Shown: positions 24,718 through 34,737 of the stretch, one piece after another | Layout of the letters: each line of letters opens with the position of its first letter | Position numbering within the stretch: position 1 is the stretch's first letter | Position numbers and translations under genes: made by a program | From: Ligustrum vulgare | Lineage: Eukaryota; Streptophyta; Magnoliopsida; Lamiales; Oleaceae | NCBI GenBank assembly: GCA_963555705.1 | Contig: OY743168.1 | Span: forward strand, 96,822,925 to 96,886,924 | Direction: 5' to 3' | DNA length: 64,000 nucleotides | Notes under the pieces: generated by a model | What the model saw: the letters and a program-made list of their open reading frames with translations, nothing else | What the model was told of the DNA's origin: nothing | Databases searched by the model: none

Positions 24718-26114
24718 TAGGGGTGAATGTAGTTCGATTTGAGCGATTTTTAACATATTTTCAAATCAAACTATTTCAAGAGGTTTGATATTTTCTCAAA
24801 TAAAATCAAACAAAACCATTTCATTTTACAAAACAAACAAAACCATTTTCTACGGTTTGATTCGATTTTAATTCGCGATTTTTACCCATCGACATAATAT
24901 AATATATTTTATATGTTAAATTAATTCGTATATTTTAATATAAAGATAAAATAAATTCATATATAAGCTAATACGAGAATTAGTAATGTTAGATGTTAAA
25001 TTCATTTGTATTTGTTTTCAATTCAAAATAAAAAAATGAAGTTAAAAAAATAATTGTAAATTTGTAATTGCATTGTATTATTTGTTTCCTAACTTCTTTC
25101 CGAACAAACATGATAGGTAATCGTCATCAAAATTCTTAGAAAAATCACTAGTTTTAGCCATACTATAACTCGTCATTCTTTTTTGCTTTTTATCTGAAAC
25201 AATATATAGATAGTTTTCTTGCATAAACGTGTGATATGATTTCATAAAGTACTAGTTTTGCAATTTTTAGTATGATGTTTATATAATTTTTCACAGTAAT
25301 TAGTAATTACATTTTGTTTTGACTCTCTTCTTGCTGGTCTTACATTTGTTGTCCAGATTCCAAAATTCAGTAAGGAATAAATTTTAAAAAAATAAAATAA
25401 AATAATTGAATGATATTGCTTGCAACGAAATTTAAACATTTGATATTCAAATTCTTACCCTGATTTGAATATTTTAATATCTATCGAAAAATCTTTCATG
25501 ACTCTTCAAAATAAAATCAAATGCAAGAAAAAATTAGAAGTACAAGTATCGCCCTTGTCTATTACTCTAAGAATCTAATTAACATTAGTGGAGAGGAACT
25601 TGAAAGTTGAAAGGAGGCAAGAAAGACGAATAAAAATAAAAAATAACTTATTGAATTAGGAAGTGAGAATATTTTAGTTTTGAATCCTCAATTAAATGGA
25701 TTTTTGGGGTTGAAGTCTGTGGTTTAAGGATGATGTGTGTATATGTTAATATGATTTTAAGGTTGAAGTATATGCTGTTAAAATGTGGTATGAGTTAAAG
25801 GTTATAGGGATTTTGTGGTTGGACATTAGACGAGATTATTTTTTTTTTTTTTTATTAGACAAGAACTTTTATTCATTAGATAAATTTGATTTTTTTGGGA
25901 AAAAACTCTAAATTTAAATGAATAAAAATTAAATTTTTAATTAAAAAATTAGCGGTTTGGTTTGATTTAACCAATTTTTAAAAATTGAAATCTAACAAAA
26001 CAATTTTGAAACGGTTTGATTTAGTATGGTTTGAAAATATTAGCGGGTCCACGTGGAACCAAACCAACGATTTCTATTCGATTTGTAATTTGACGATTTT
26101 GTTGTATAGCCCTA
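24718..26114. mobile_element. hAT-like non-autonomous element (1397 bp) downstream of the thaumatin-like gene
   Basis: The ends TAGGGGTGAATG and (reversed) TAGGGCTATAC form a short terminal repeat. The flanks CTTCGTAG and CTTAGTTT are a degraded 8-bp duplication. The duplicated locus at 39840-39930 lacks this segment, so the insertion is seen directly by comparison. The interior is AT-rich with TTTGATTCGATTTT-like stretches and no transposase. Confidence 0.65.
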
Positions 26115-26200
26115 CTTAGTTTCAAAAATAACTTTTCACTTTTCAAAAATCTTGCCCCAACAATACCATAAAAAGTAAAGATCAAGAAAGAAGAACGCGT

Positions 26201-26206
26201 TTTATT
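26201..26206 (-). terminator. Possible poly(A) signal of the thaumatin-like gene
   Basis: AATAAA on the minus strand, about 85 bases after the stop codon. Confidence 0.4.
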
Positions 26207-26290
26207 CATTAGTTAATATAATTACACAAACTCTTGATTCGATCCCCCCAAATGAGACATTAATACAACACAAGAAATGACACCCAATTC

Positions 26291-27385
26291 TTAAGTAGAC
26301 ATATATTCACTGCCCCATTTACTCGGGCAGAAAGTTACGATAAGGTCATCAGAATCACAAGTAACCAAAGGAGATGGCGAATCAAAGGCATAACTAACAT
26401 AAGAGGGACAAGCATCCTTGAACAATCTCGAATACCTACTAGGTTGGCACGTTTGTGGGCTCCCATATGCATTCCTGCAACAGTATGAATCTTGATTGTA
26501 AGCCAAACAAGCACTTTTGCAAGCCACAACTTGCCCTCGACCATTCACTACTTGGAGGTCAGCTGGGCAGGTGGTCTTCAAATTCCTCGTGCACGATCCA
26601 ATGTGACAGTCTCTCGATGACGCCTTATTATCAACGGAAACCGGGAGATTGTAGCCATCGACAAGACTAACATCGTAGAAATTCGGATTGCCCTATATAT
26701 TGTGATAAGATAATTTTATTAAGTAAATAAACTTGTCACGTTTCTAATAATGCAAAGAGAAAAATAAGATTTTAATGAGGCGGATCGTCAACCTGCAATG
26801 AGAATTCGACCAGTGTAGCTGGAGGAGTGCCTATATTTCCATTGCACTCGAGTTGTCCATTGCAATCACCTGTTTCACATGCAGGCCTACGGCTCGAGTT
26901 GAAATTGCAGCCTGTCCTTGCCCAAATGCGTCCGCTCCAGTCTCCGGGGGCCTGAAATTTACGTGATTTCCCTGTTGCTAGAGAGAATCCTCCACTGGCT
27001 ATCACTGGATGGCCTTGGTTTGAGGCAGTAGCAGGCCATATAGTAAATGGACACTTGTTATTCACAGTGAATGTGGCAGCTTGTGCGACTGAGTTTCCTG
27101 CATATAATTCACAAAATCGAGATTATTCCTAATAATAAATTTGGGATCGACAAAAAGTAACAAAATGTAAGTCTCCATTCTTGAACGCAATCATTATAAT
27201 TTATAAATAACGCAATTTCTCAAATAGCTTCTTACTGTCTCTCAACTTTTAACCACTCATTTAACCTCAAAAATATAAATAAATCAATTTATAATTACTA
27301 TAGTGTTACCGAACAGAGTACCAGATGAGCCCAAGTTCCATATCAGGAAGAGAAAGAAAGCTGCAAATTTTCCCATAAAAGGCAT
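26291..27385 (-). CDS. Thaumatin-like protein (PR-5 family), three exons, intact
   Basis: Exons on the minus strand are 27310-27385, 26793-27097 and 26291-26692, giving 260 residues. The protein starts with a hydrophobic signal peptide (MGKFAAFFLFLIW) with likely cleavage near residue 32 (VAQA/ATF), so it should be secreted to the apoplast. The mature part has the full set of 16 cysteines. It also keeps the family blocks NNKCPFTIWPA, WSGRIWARTGCNF, GDCNGQLECNG, PPATLVEFSLQ, FYDVSLVDGYNLPV, ACKSACLAYN, YCCRNAYGSPQTC and DLIVTFCPS. Arg, Glu and Asp residues of the acidic cleft are present at the expected places. PR-5 proteins are linked to defence, often with glucan binding or glucanase activity. 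The first of two nearby ATGs was used. A broken second copy lies at 40085-56590. Confidence 0.92.
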
Positions 27386-27428
27386 TGTGGATTCGACTGT
27401 ATTTCTAAGTTTGACTGAAAGAAGTACC

Positions 27429-27436
27429 TATATATA
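27429..27436 (-). promoter_or_regulatory. TATA box of the thaumatin-like gene
   Basis: TATATATA lies 44 bases upstream of the first ATG on the minus strand, which implies a very short leader. Confidence 0.6.
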
Positions 27437-28460
27437 CGTTTAATTCCTAAGTGGCTGCTTGGATTCTACTTTAAGTTAAATTCAATCTTTAAGACAAAGA
27501 AATACACTCCTAAAAGAATCGAGATGAGTAGATTTGGCATTCTATTATTCAATATCTTCCAGATTAAGGAAAAAGTACACCTGAAAAATTGACAGTTCCA
27601 AAAGAGTTTCAAGTGTTATCCGACATAAATCTGTTTCTTTTCGGGTGAGATATCATCCCTGAAAGCAAAGTGTTATTCTTCGTTTGTTCATTCAAATATC
27701 GTCTTAAAAACTGTTACTTAGGACACTTGACTACGGCACAATATCCTTTATATTCAACCCAAACAAAAAGGCGCCACTTCTCAACGAAAATTCTTGTATT
27801 CTCGTTAAAACTCAATTCAATGAATCAAATTGTTAGCAGTGTAAAATTATCTTGAACCACGACACCCCAACTTATAAATGGATAATGCAATTGCACCATC
27901 TCAAGCTCATATACTACATGAGTCATTAGACCTAACAAAGTCTAAGAACCGCTACAACCCAAACTCGACATCTAGACTCAAACAATTAATATGAACATCA
28001 CCATGATTGAGCGACAAAAATGGAAGAAGAGCTGATGAAGCCTTTGAATTGACCATTCCCTCATATCCAGTCGGATTACTTGACCATCTCAAAGGAATTT
28101 CGAAATCAATTACCCACAATCATTCAGAGACAAGAGGAGTAACTGCGGGAGTAAATGACGACCATCGTGATAAGTTATAAAACAAGTATAAAATGAGGGT
28201 AAAGGAGGAGGACAATGGGGATCATTCGAATCATTGCACATTTTCAAAAGAAACTTTAAACATAATAAAAGAGCGCTCCACCTTCATGTATATTTTCTCC
28301 ACTTATTATATAAAATATCCAAAATAAATTTGGGTCGGATCATGAGTCTGACTGCCACCTGTCTTACAATTTACTATTTTTTTATACATTTTCAATTGCA
28401 TTGAAGAAAAGGAGGTCGAACTATTTTTGACATCAACACAAATATTTACTTGATCTACTC
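27437..28460. other. Upstream flank of the thaumatin-like gene
   Basis: No gene is seen. The segment up to about 27745 is duplicated at 56600-56973. Beyond that the two copies diverge. Confidence 0.5.
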
Positions 28461-28530
28461 TAGGGGGAGCAAATAAACCATCAATCTGCAAAATCGAACT
28501 GATTCGAATTGCTAAATTGGTTTGGTTTAA

Positions 28531-28842
28531 AGTATCTCCAATGAGACATTGTCTAGTTACAATGTCTACCTATTTTTTTGACAAATGACAAGAATTGCTT
28601 ATGTAGCATAATTAATGCTAGGCATTGTCTAGCACAATGTTTAGTTCCAATGTCTAGCATTAATTTAATAATTTTTATCCAATTAAAATATTTATCTTTC
28701 TTTCATTTTTCTTGGAATCTAATAATAATTTGTTACTATGCACAATGAACATTGTTGTATTAGAGAAATTTTTTAATGTTAATGTTAATGTCAATGTCTT
28801 TGTCATATATACATAATAGACATTGTCCCATTGAAGATGTTC
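28531..28842. mobile_element. PIF/Harbinger-like MITE, 312 bp, TAA target duplication
   Basis: GTATCTCCAATGAGACATTG at the left is inverted at the right as CATTGTCCCATTGAAGATGT. TAA lies on both sides (28528-28530, 28843-28845). The inner sequence repeats CATTGTCTAG and CAATGTCTAG motifs. Confidence 0.65.
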
Positions 28843-28932
28843 TAAGGTTTCGATGTCTCACTTGTAATAAAATTAAAAGTTAATCTCAAGGTTCAATTAT
28901 TTGATCTTTATCAAACTTATTGGTAATATTTC

Positions 28933-29622
28933 TTGAAAAATATTAATAGTCCGTCATATTTGCGAGAAAGAAGAATACTTGCCCGGACTCTCGAGATTGT
29001 GGAATTAGTGAATGAGTATATGTCATCTCTCATCCTAACTGGAAATAAAACATATTTAAGTTCTGATACAGCTTGCAAGTTAGATTCAAATATTGAGACA
29101 CTTGAAGACATTCATACTCCGGAGTTGTTGAATAGCATTAGATGTTCGGGAGTGCCTAATCATGAGTTGAAGTTGAAGGTTAGAGTTCCAGTTATGTTAT
29201 TGAGAAATATTGATCATTCAGCTGACCTATGTAATGGGGCTAGTAGATTGGTAATTATAAAAATTGATAATCAAGTCTTGGAGGCGAATGTTATTTTAGA
29301 AAGTAACGTTGGGCATAAAGTTTTTATTCCAATGATGACTTTAACTCCACCTGACCTGAGATTACCTTTTAAGTTTCAACGAAGACAATTTCCTTTAATT
29401 GTGTCATATGCCATGACTATTAAAAAGAGTTAGGGTCAGTTTCTTTCGCATGTTGGGGTTTATTTGAAAAAGTCAGTCTTCAATCATGAACAACTTTATG
29501 TAGCAGTCTCTCGAGTTACCAAACGTGCTAGATTGAAGATACTAATTTGTCACAAAGATGGGCAACCAACGAATTCGACCACAAATGTAGTTTTTAAAGA
29601 AGTTTTTCGGAACTTAGACTAA
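28933..29622 (+). pseudogene. Helitron RepHel helicase C-terminal relic
   Basis: A 230-codon frame matches the C-terminal third of the Pif1-like helicase domain of plant Helitrons. Recognisable blocks are LERVRRILAR-like LRERRILARTLEIV, KTYLSSDTAC, LNSIRCSGVPNHELKLKV, PVMLLRNID, FKFQRRQFPLIVSYAMTIKKS, HEQLYVAVSRVTKRARLKIL and NVVFKEVFRNLD. One in-frame TAG at 29431-29433, right after the TIKKS motif, replaces the Gln codon usual there. No N-terminal Rep or helicase core is present. About 160 bases downstream, GGGTAATAACTAGT (CTAGT at 29782-29786) looks like a Helitron 3' end. Confidence 0.8.
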
Positions 29623-29772
29623 TTTTGTTGAACTTTCAAAATTAAATAGACATTATTAATATTGTATGAAATTATATATGAGTTTTGTTTTTTCCTTTTT
29701 TCTTTTTATGTGAACATTGGAACATCATAAAATTTCCTTTGAAATCACTATAAAAACTACAAATGGTGTGCA

Positions 29773-29786
29773 GGGTAATAACTAGT
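29773..29786 (+). other. Candidate Helitron 3' terminus
   Basis: The GGGTAATAACTAGT ending fits the CTRR-type Helitron terminus and is followed by T. The hairpin before it is weak. Confidence 0.45.
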
Positions 29787-30900
29787 TAATTTACAGCCTC
29801 AAAGTAGAAGTTGGAAATATGAATAACCATACTTTGTAGTTCTGGAAGAACATTTAGGATTTGATTGAGTTTTAGGACTTTGAAGATGAAAATAGGATGA
29901 AATTGAAGCGTAAGAGAGTCTGAAACTGAAATAAAATAAAATACAACACTACATATATTTTCTTTTGGGACTAAAAAGTCTTCTTTACGTTGGAGTTTAT
30001 AGAGTTTATACACTATCCAAGTTTCAATCAGATAGAGTTTATAGACTGCCGAAGCTTCTTAATATTTACTTCAATCTGAAAAAAAGTTTTAAGAAGTTCT
30101 CTTCTTATTCAATACATTGCGTTACTTCAAAAGGAAATTGTGATTTAAAATCGAATCGAACTGAAAAAATAGGTTTTGTTTGGTTTGAAAAATGAAATAG
30201 TTTTATTTGATTTGGAAACTGTTTTAAATGATTTGATTTGAAAATAAATCAAAAACTGTCCAAACCAAATCGGCGAATCGTATTCACCCGTAATCTACAC
30301 AATGATCATATTAGACAACTCATCATACAATCACAAACTACTCATAACAACTATACATTTCCAGGTTGTTTAATACGACGGATTGTAACTTGTCGATCGA
30401 ATTCAATCTGATTAGGTATAAATAGGATATTATAATAGGATTTGAACATAGATTGAGTTAAAAAATTTGCAAAGCATGTTCAATTGATTTATAAAAACTG
30501 GGATTTTGTATGCTGAGTGGCAGGTGAACATCCCTTTGATCTGTCTTTTGTTTGGCTATCTATTCTTAAATTAATGTTTTTAAGATTAAAGTTAGATTCA
30601 TATTTGAAAATTTAATGTTAATAATAAGTTAAGATTTATATTTGAAATTTTAATGTTTATTAAATATACACATCGCCATTTGTGATAATTTGTTTATGAG
30701 ATTGGATTTGGATTGCTAAGGAGCAGGTAAAGATCTAATCTATGGTATAAGATCCAGTTTTTGAAAATTGAAATTATGCATGATTTTTTTTTTGTTTTTA
30801 TCTTTTAATTAGGTAACCTGTTATTTGAAAATAATATATTTTAGTTTGCACTAAAAAATACTACTTGGTGATAAAAATTAACAGTGGTCCAATTGACGTG
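29787..30900. other. AT-rich intergenic DNA
   Basis: Apart from the end of the hAT-like element at 30292, no gene is recognised. Confidence 0.4.
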
Positions 30901-31111
30901 CAAATCCCTTTTCATCAACTTCTAGTGGATAAAGATGTTAATTTGATCGTGTTGCACTATGTCAGACAAATACTGAGTATATACTATGTAAACCAGTTAG
31001 AGATGATACATATTTGTTATGTAAATATTATTTTTAATGTAATCAAAGTCATGATTAGATGGAAAATCTATATTCGAACAAGTACAAGATTTTCAAATGA
31101 TAGTTGTTGAG
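30901..31111 (+). pseudogene. Short copia gag relic, left part
   Basis: Its last bases (FEQVQDFQMIVVE in one frame) continue across the Athila insertion into the gag relic at 39003. The match to copia gag is only clear over this last part. Confidence 0.4.
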
Positions 31112-32422
31112 TGATAGAACGCGTAGCTGCTATTTAGTTTGTGATATTTCTTCTTAGTACTCTATTAATTTTAAATACTTAAATTGTGGATATTAATCAT
31201 ATTTTATGTTTTGTGGATTAGATGGAGAATTGAGATCAAATTGGACTCAATATCACAAATTGAAAAAGATGAAGTTGAAATATCAAAAGGTGCACAATCA
31301 GAAAAGGACTTTGGATAAGGCGTGGGCACGCCTTACTGTTTCAGGAAGACTTGACTTATATGAACGATTTTTGAATGGAGAAAATATTACTATTGGACAC
31401 ACAATTATTTTCTAAAGAGATATGAATATTTAGAGAGATTATTTATGTAATTAATAGATTTTTATTATTTTAGAGAATAATTGGATTTTGATAAAAGGAA
31501 GAAAACTAGATCATTCCTCATCTCTAGGAGTCTTTCTATACAAGGATTCTCTATCCCCTTTTCTTGTTGAGGGTCTTATGTTTTCCATCATTCTCTTTTC
31601 TCTTAGTTTTATTTTTCCTTCTCAATTTTTATGGATAGCTAATTTATTATTCCAATTCAAGGATACTCGAACTTTTGACTTACCAAGAATTGTGAGATCT
31701 AATTAATTTAATTGTTCTTTTATTTGTTTTCTACTTATATATCTTTTGTTTGCATCGAAATTTTTATTTTGATTGATTAATATAAAGTGCACGTTGTTTT
31801 AATTGTCAAAACGATACTTAGCCAATTAGGAATCAAAATCCATCATTGTTTAGGTTTTCTAATATAAGTGACAAATAACATAGTTGATTATAGACTAATT
31901 TTTGAAGATATATAACCTAACTTAAATGAATCACACGTGTGAATTTGTTGGTTAGAATTGGTAGTCTCTCTAGAGGTTAATACTATTGGTAAATTAAATC
32001 CTAAGATTGTATCTAGGGTTGTTTATTGATTAGGGAAATAATCAACGAGCTTCTCTAAATTATCGAGATAGTAAGGAGAGATAGGTTGTTAGATCGTATC
32101 AATAACCATAACCAATTTAAAAAATGAGTAAATAATTTTATTTTTGCATCCATGATCAATTTTATGAATCGATACTGAGATTATACCTTGAACTGGATAT
32201 TTATTTAATTTGATATTTTCATCATTTTAATTTCGCAATTATTTATTTACAATTTGATTTTACATTTTAAATTCAAAACCCCCCTTGTTTTTAATTTATT
32301 GTTTTACTTTTCTCGAAGAATTAAATCTAACTAATCCCAGTGGATTCGACCTTACCCACCACTATTACAATTTATTTTTATAAGAGCAAGAAATTATTAT
32401 TCGTTGGATTCGACAACCATCA
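31112..32422 (+). repeat. Athila 5' LTR (1311 bp)
   Basis: It matches 37683-39002 with scattered substitutions and small indels and ends in GACAACCATCA beside the primer binding site. Confidence 0.93.
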
Positions 32423-32424
32423 AT

Positions 32425-32442
32425 TTTTTGGTGCCGTTGTCA
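32425..32442 (+). other. Primer binding site, tRNA-Asp type
   Basis: TTTTGGTGCCGTTGTCAG follows the LTR end after a few bases, close to the TGGCGCCGTTGCCGGGG type typical of Athila. Confidence 0.8.
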
Positions 32443-32559
32443 GGGATTGGTGTCAAATAGATTTAATTTCTCTTTAGTTTTTATTTATTTATTTATATTT
32501 TTTTATCCCCTTTAAGCTCAATTGATTCATCATTTAGTAATTTTGAGACAGATAGAAAA

Positions 32560-33840
32560 ATGGCTTACGAGGAAAGAATATTAAGGGAATTGGCTGCACC
32601 AAATGAAAATCAACAGTCACTTTGCATTCAATACCAAGCTTTGGAGGTAGATTTGAGCTAAAATCTGGCCTAATCCATTTGCTACCTAAATTATATAGTA
32701 TTGAGAATTAAGACCCCCACAAGCATCTGAAGGAATTTCACATGGTATGTTCAAGCATGAAACCACGAGAAGTGACTGGAGAGTAAATCAAGTTACGGGC
32801 TTTTCCATTCTCATTAACTGATAAGGCAAAGGATTGACTATTCTATCTACCACTAGGTTCTATAAATACGTGGGCGGGTATAGTCAGGTTGTTCCTTGAT
32901 AAATATTTCCCTGCTTCACGAGTTACTAGCATCAGAAGGGAAATTTGTAGAATCAAACAGAGTGATACTGAAACACTTCATGAATATTGGGAAAGATTTA
33001 AGAAGCTATGTGCAAGTTGTCCTCAGCACGGGATCTAAGAACAATTACTCATTCAATAATTCTATGAGAGATTGTTACCAATGGAGAGGAAGATGATGGA
33101 TGCAACTAGCGAAGGAGCTATAGTGAATAAAACCCCAACTGACGTTAGAGATTTGATCTCCATCATGACTGCTAACACACAACAGTTTGGATTCAGACAA
33201 GACACCCCTGTGAAAAGGGTGAATGAGGTAAATGTATATTTTTTTGAAAATCAAATAGCGAATCTAACCTCTATTGTTCAACAAATGGCTCTAGGAAATA
33301 TGTAACAGGTTAAAGCTTGTGGAATTTGTGCTACTACTGCTCATCCAACTGATAAGTGTCCTACTGTTCAAGAAGATTCTTTTGAACAGGTTAATGCAGT
33401 TGGGAGATTTCTAGGCCCACCTCAAGCGAATTATGATCCCTATTCAAACACTTACAACTCAGGATGGAGGGATCATCCCAACTTTAGTTATTAGACAAGG
33501 CCGCAATTCCAACAATTCCAGCCTAGACAACCTACCCCTCAACCACAACACCTTCTTAAAGTTCAGGTATGTCTCTAGAAGAAATTGTTAAATCACTTAC
33601 AACTAACACACAACAATTTCAACAGGAAATGAGGACACTCAATTGACATCAACTGTGAGCAGACTGGAATCTCAAGGTAAATCTCCTTCCCAAACTATTG
33701 TCAATCCAAAACAAAATGTTAGTGGAATTATCTTGAGAAGTGGGAAGGAATTGAAAGAACCAAGCAAGATGAAGCAAGGCAACTTAGGGGAAGAAATTGA
33801 AAATGAAGTCATTCCTCAACCTTAATCTGACCAATCTCAA
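32560..33840 (+). pseudogene. Athila gag, broken by stops and frameshifts
   Basis: The start MAYEERILRELAAP is followed by several stops. Further on are retrotransposon-gag-like pieces (KHFMNIGKDLR), then NTQQFGFRQDTPVKRVNEV and a stop in an ANLTSIVQQMALG segment. Next is CGICATTAHPTDKCPTVQED and PQANYDPYSNTYNSGWRDHP. These blocks are in the order expected for Athila gag. At least five interruptions rule out a working product. Confidence 0.8.
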
Positions 33841-33870
33841 AGCCTCAGAAGAGAGCCACGTAAAGTTTAT

Positions 33871-34737
33871 GTGACAACTCCTCCATTCCCTACAAGATTG
33901 ATTAGATCCAAGAAGGAGGAAGATGAGAAGGAAATCCTTGAAACATTTTACAAAATTGAGGTAAATATTCCCTTATCTGATGCAATTAAACAAGTACCTC
34001 ATTATGCTAAGTTTCTCAAGGAGTTGTGTACCAACAAGAGAAAGTTGATAGGTAATGAAAAGGTAAGTATGGGAGAAAACGTTTCAGCTATTCTCCAAAA
34101 GAAATTACCTCCAAAATGCAAGGACCCAGGTATGTTCACTATCCCTTACAAAATAGGTAAAGTAAGAGTTGATAAAGCGATGTTAGATCTAGGAGCTTCA
34201 ATAAATATCATGCCCCTGTCTGTTTATTCATCTTTGAATATTGGTCCATTAAAAGAAACGGGTGTGATTTTACAACTTGCTGATAGATCTAATGTATATC
34301 CTGAAGGTGTCTTAGAGGATGTTTTAGTACAAGTAAATGAGTTGGTTTTTCCTGCTGATTTTTATGTACTTAATATGGATGAAAATTCATCTTCTAATTC
34401 TACACCAATTCTTCTAGGAAGGCCATTTTTTAAAATATCCAGGACAAAAATTGATGTGCATGATGGTACACTCACGATGGAATTTGATGGTGAAATTATT
34501 AAGTTTAAAATTTATGGTGCCATAAATTGTCCTAAAAATGTTAATTCTGTCTATTTTATTGATGTTGTTGATTGTTTAGCACAGAATGTTTTCCAACTTG
34601 GTAGAAATGATGGCTTGAAAGTTGATAATAACAAGCATCGCAAAGTTGATTGCCATAGACATAAACCTTTCTGTGAAGGCCACCGGATAGATAATGTGAC
34701 AAAATTGAGCATTGAGAATCCAATTGATCCTGGTTGA
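33871..34737 (+). CDS. Athila retropepsin region, open frame of 288 codons
   Basis: This is the aspartic protease part of Athila pol. It shows a spacer ending PPKCKDPGMFTIPYKIG, then the active-site region LDLGASINIMPLSVYSSL where the usual DSGA/DLGA aspartate is kept. QLADRSNVYPEGVLEDVLV, LVFPADFYVLNMDE, ILLGRPFFKISRTKIDV and GTLTMEFDGE follow. The frame is open but sits downstream of a broken gag and stops with SIENPIDPG, before any reverse transcriptase. The sequence after it (GTCTAGCTAAATACG, GGAGGCAACC) is what normally follows Athila integrase, so RT-RNase H-integrase was lost as one deletion. It is not expected to act alone. Confidence 0.8.
   Translation: MTTPPFPTRLIRSKKEEDEKEILETFYKIEVNIPLSDAIKQVPHYAKFLKELCTNKRKLIGNEKVSMGENVSAILQKKLPPKCKDPGMFTIPYKIGKVRVDKAMLDLGASINIMPLSVYSSLNIGPLKETGVILQLADRSNVYPEGVLEDVLVQVNELVFPADFYVLNMDENSSSNSTPILLGRPFFKISRTKIDVHDGTLTMEFDGEIIKFKIYGAINCPKNVNSVYFIDVVDCLAQNVFQLGRNDGLKVDNNKHRKVDCHRHKPFCEGHRIDNVTKLSIENPIDPG

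Larger units (their letters stand above)
28461..30292. mobile_element. hAT-like element (1832 bp) carrying other insertions
   Basis: The left end TAGGGGGAGCAAAT and reversed right end TACGGGTGAATACG pair imperfectly. The flanks ATCTACTC (28453-28460) and ATCTACAC (30293-30300) match at seven of eight bases, as expected for a hAT duplication. TTTGGTTTGATT-type sequence near both ends resembles the 24718-26114 element. Inside are a PIF-like MITE and a Helitron helicase relic. No hAT transposase was found. Confidence 0.7.
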
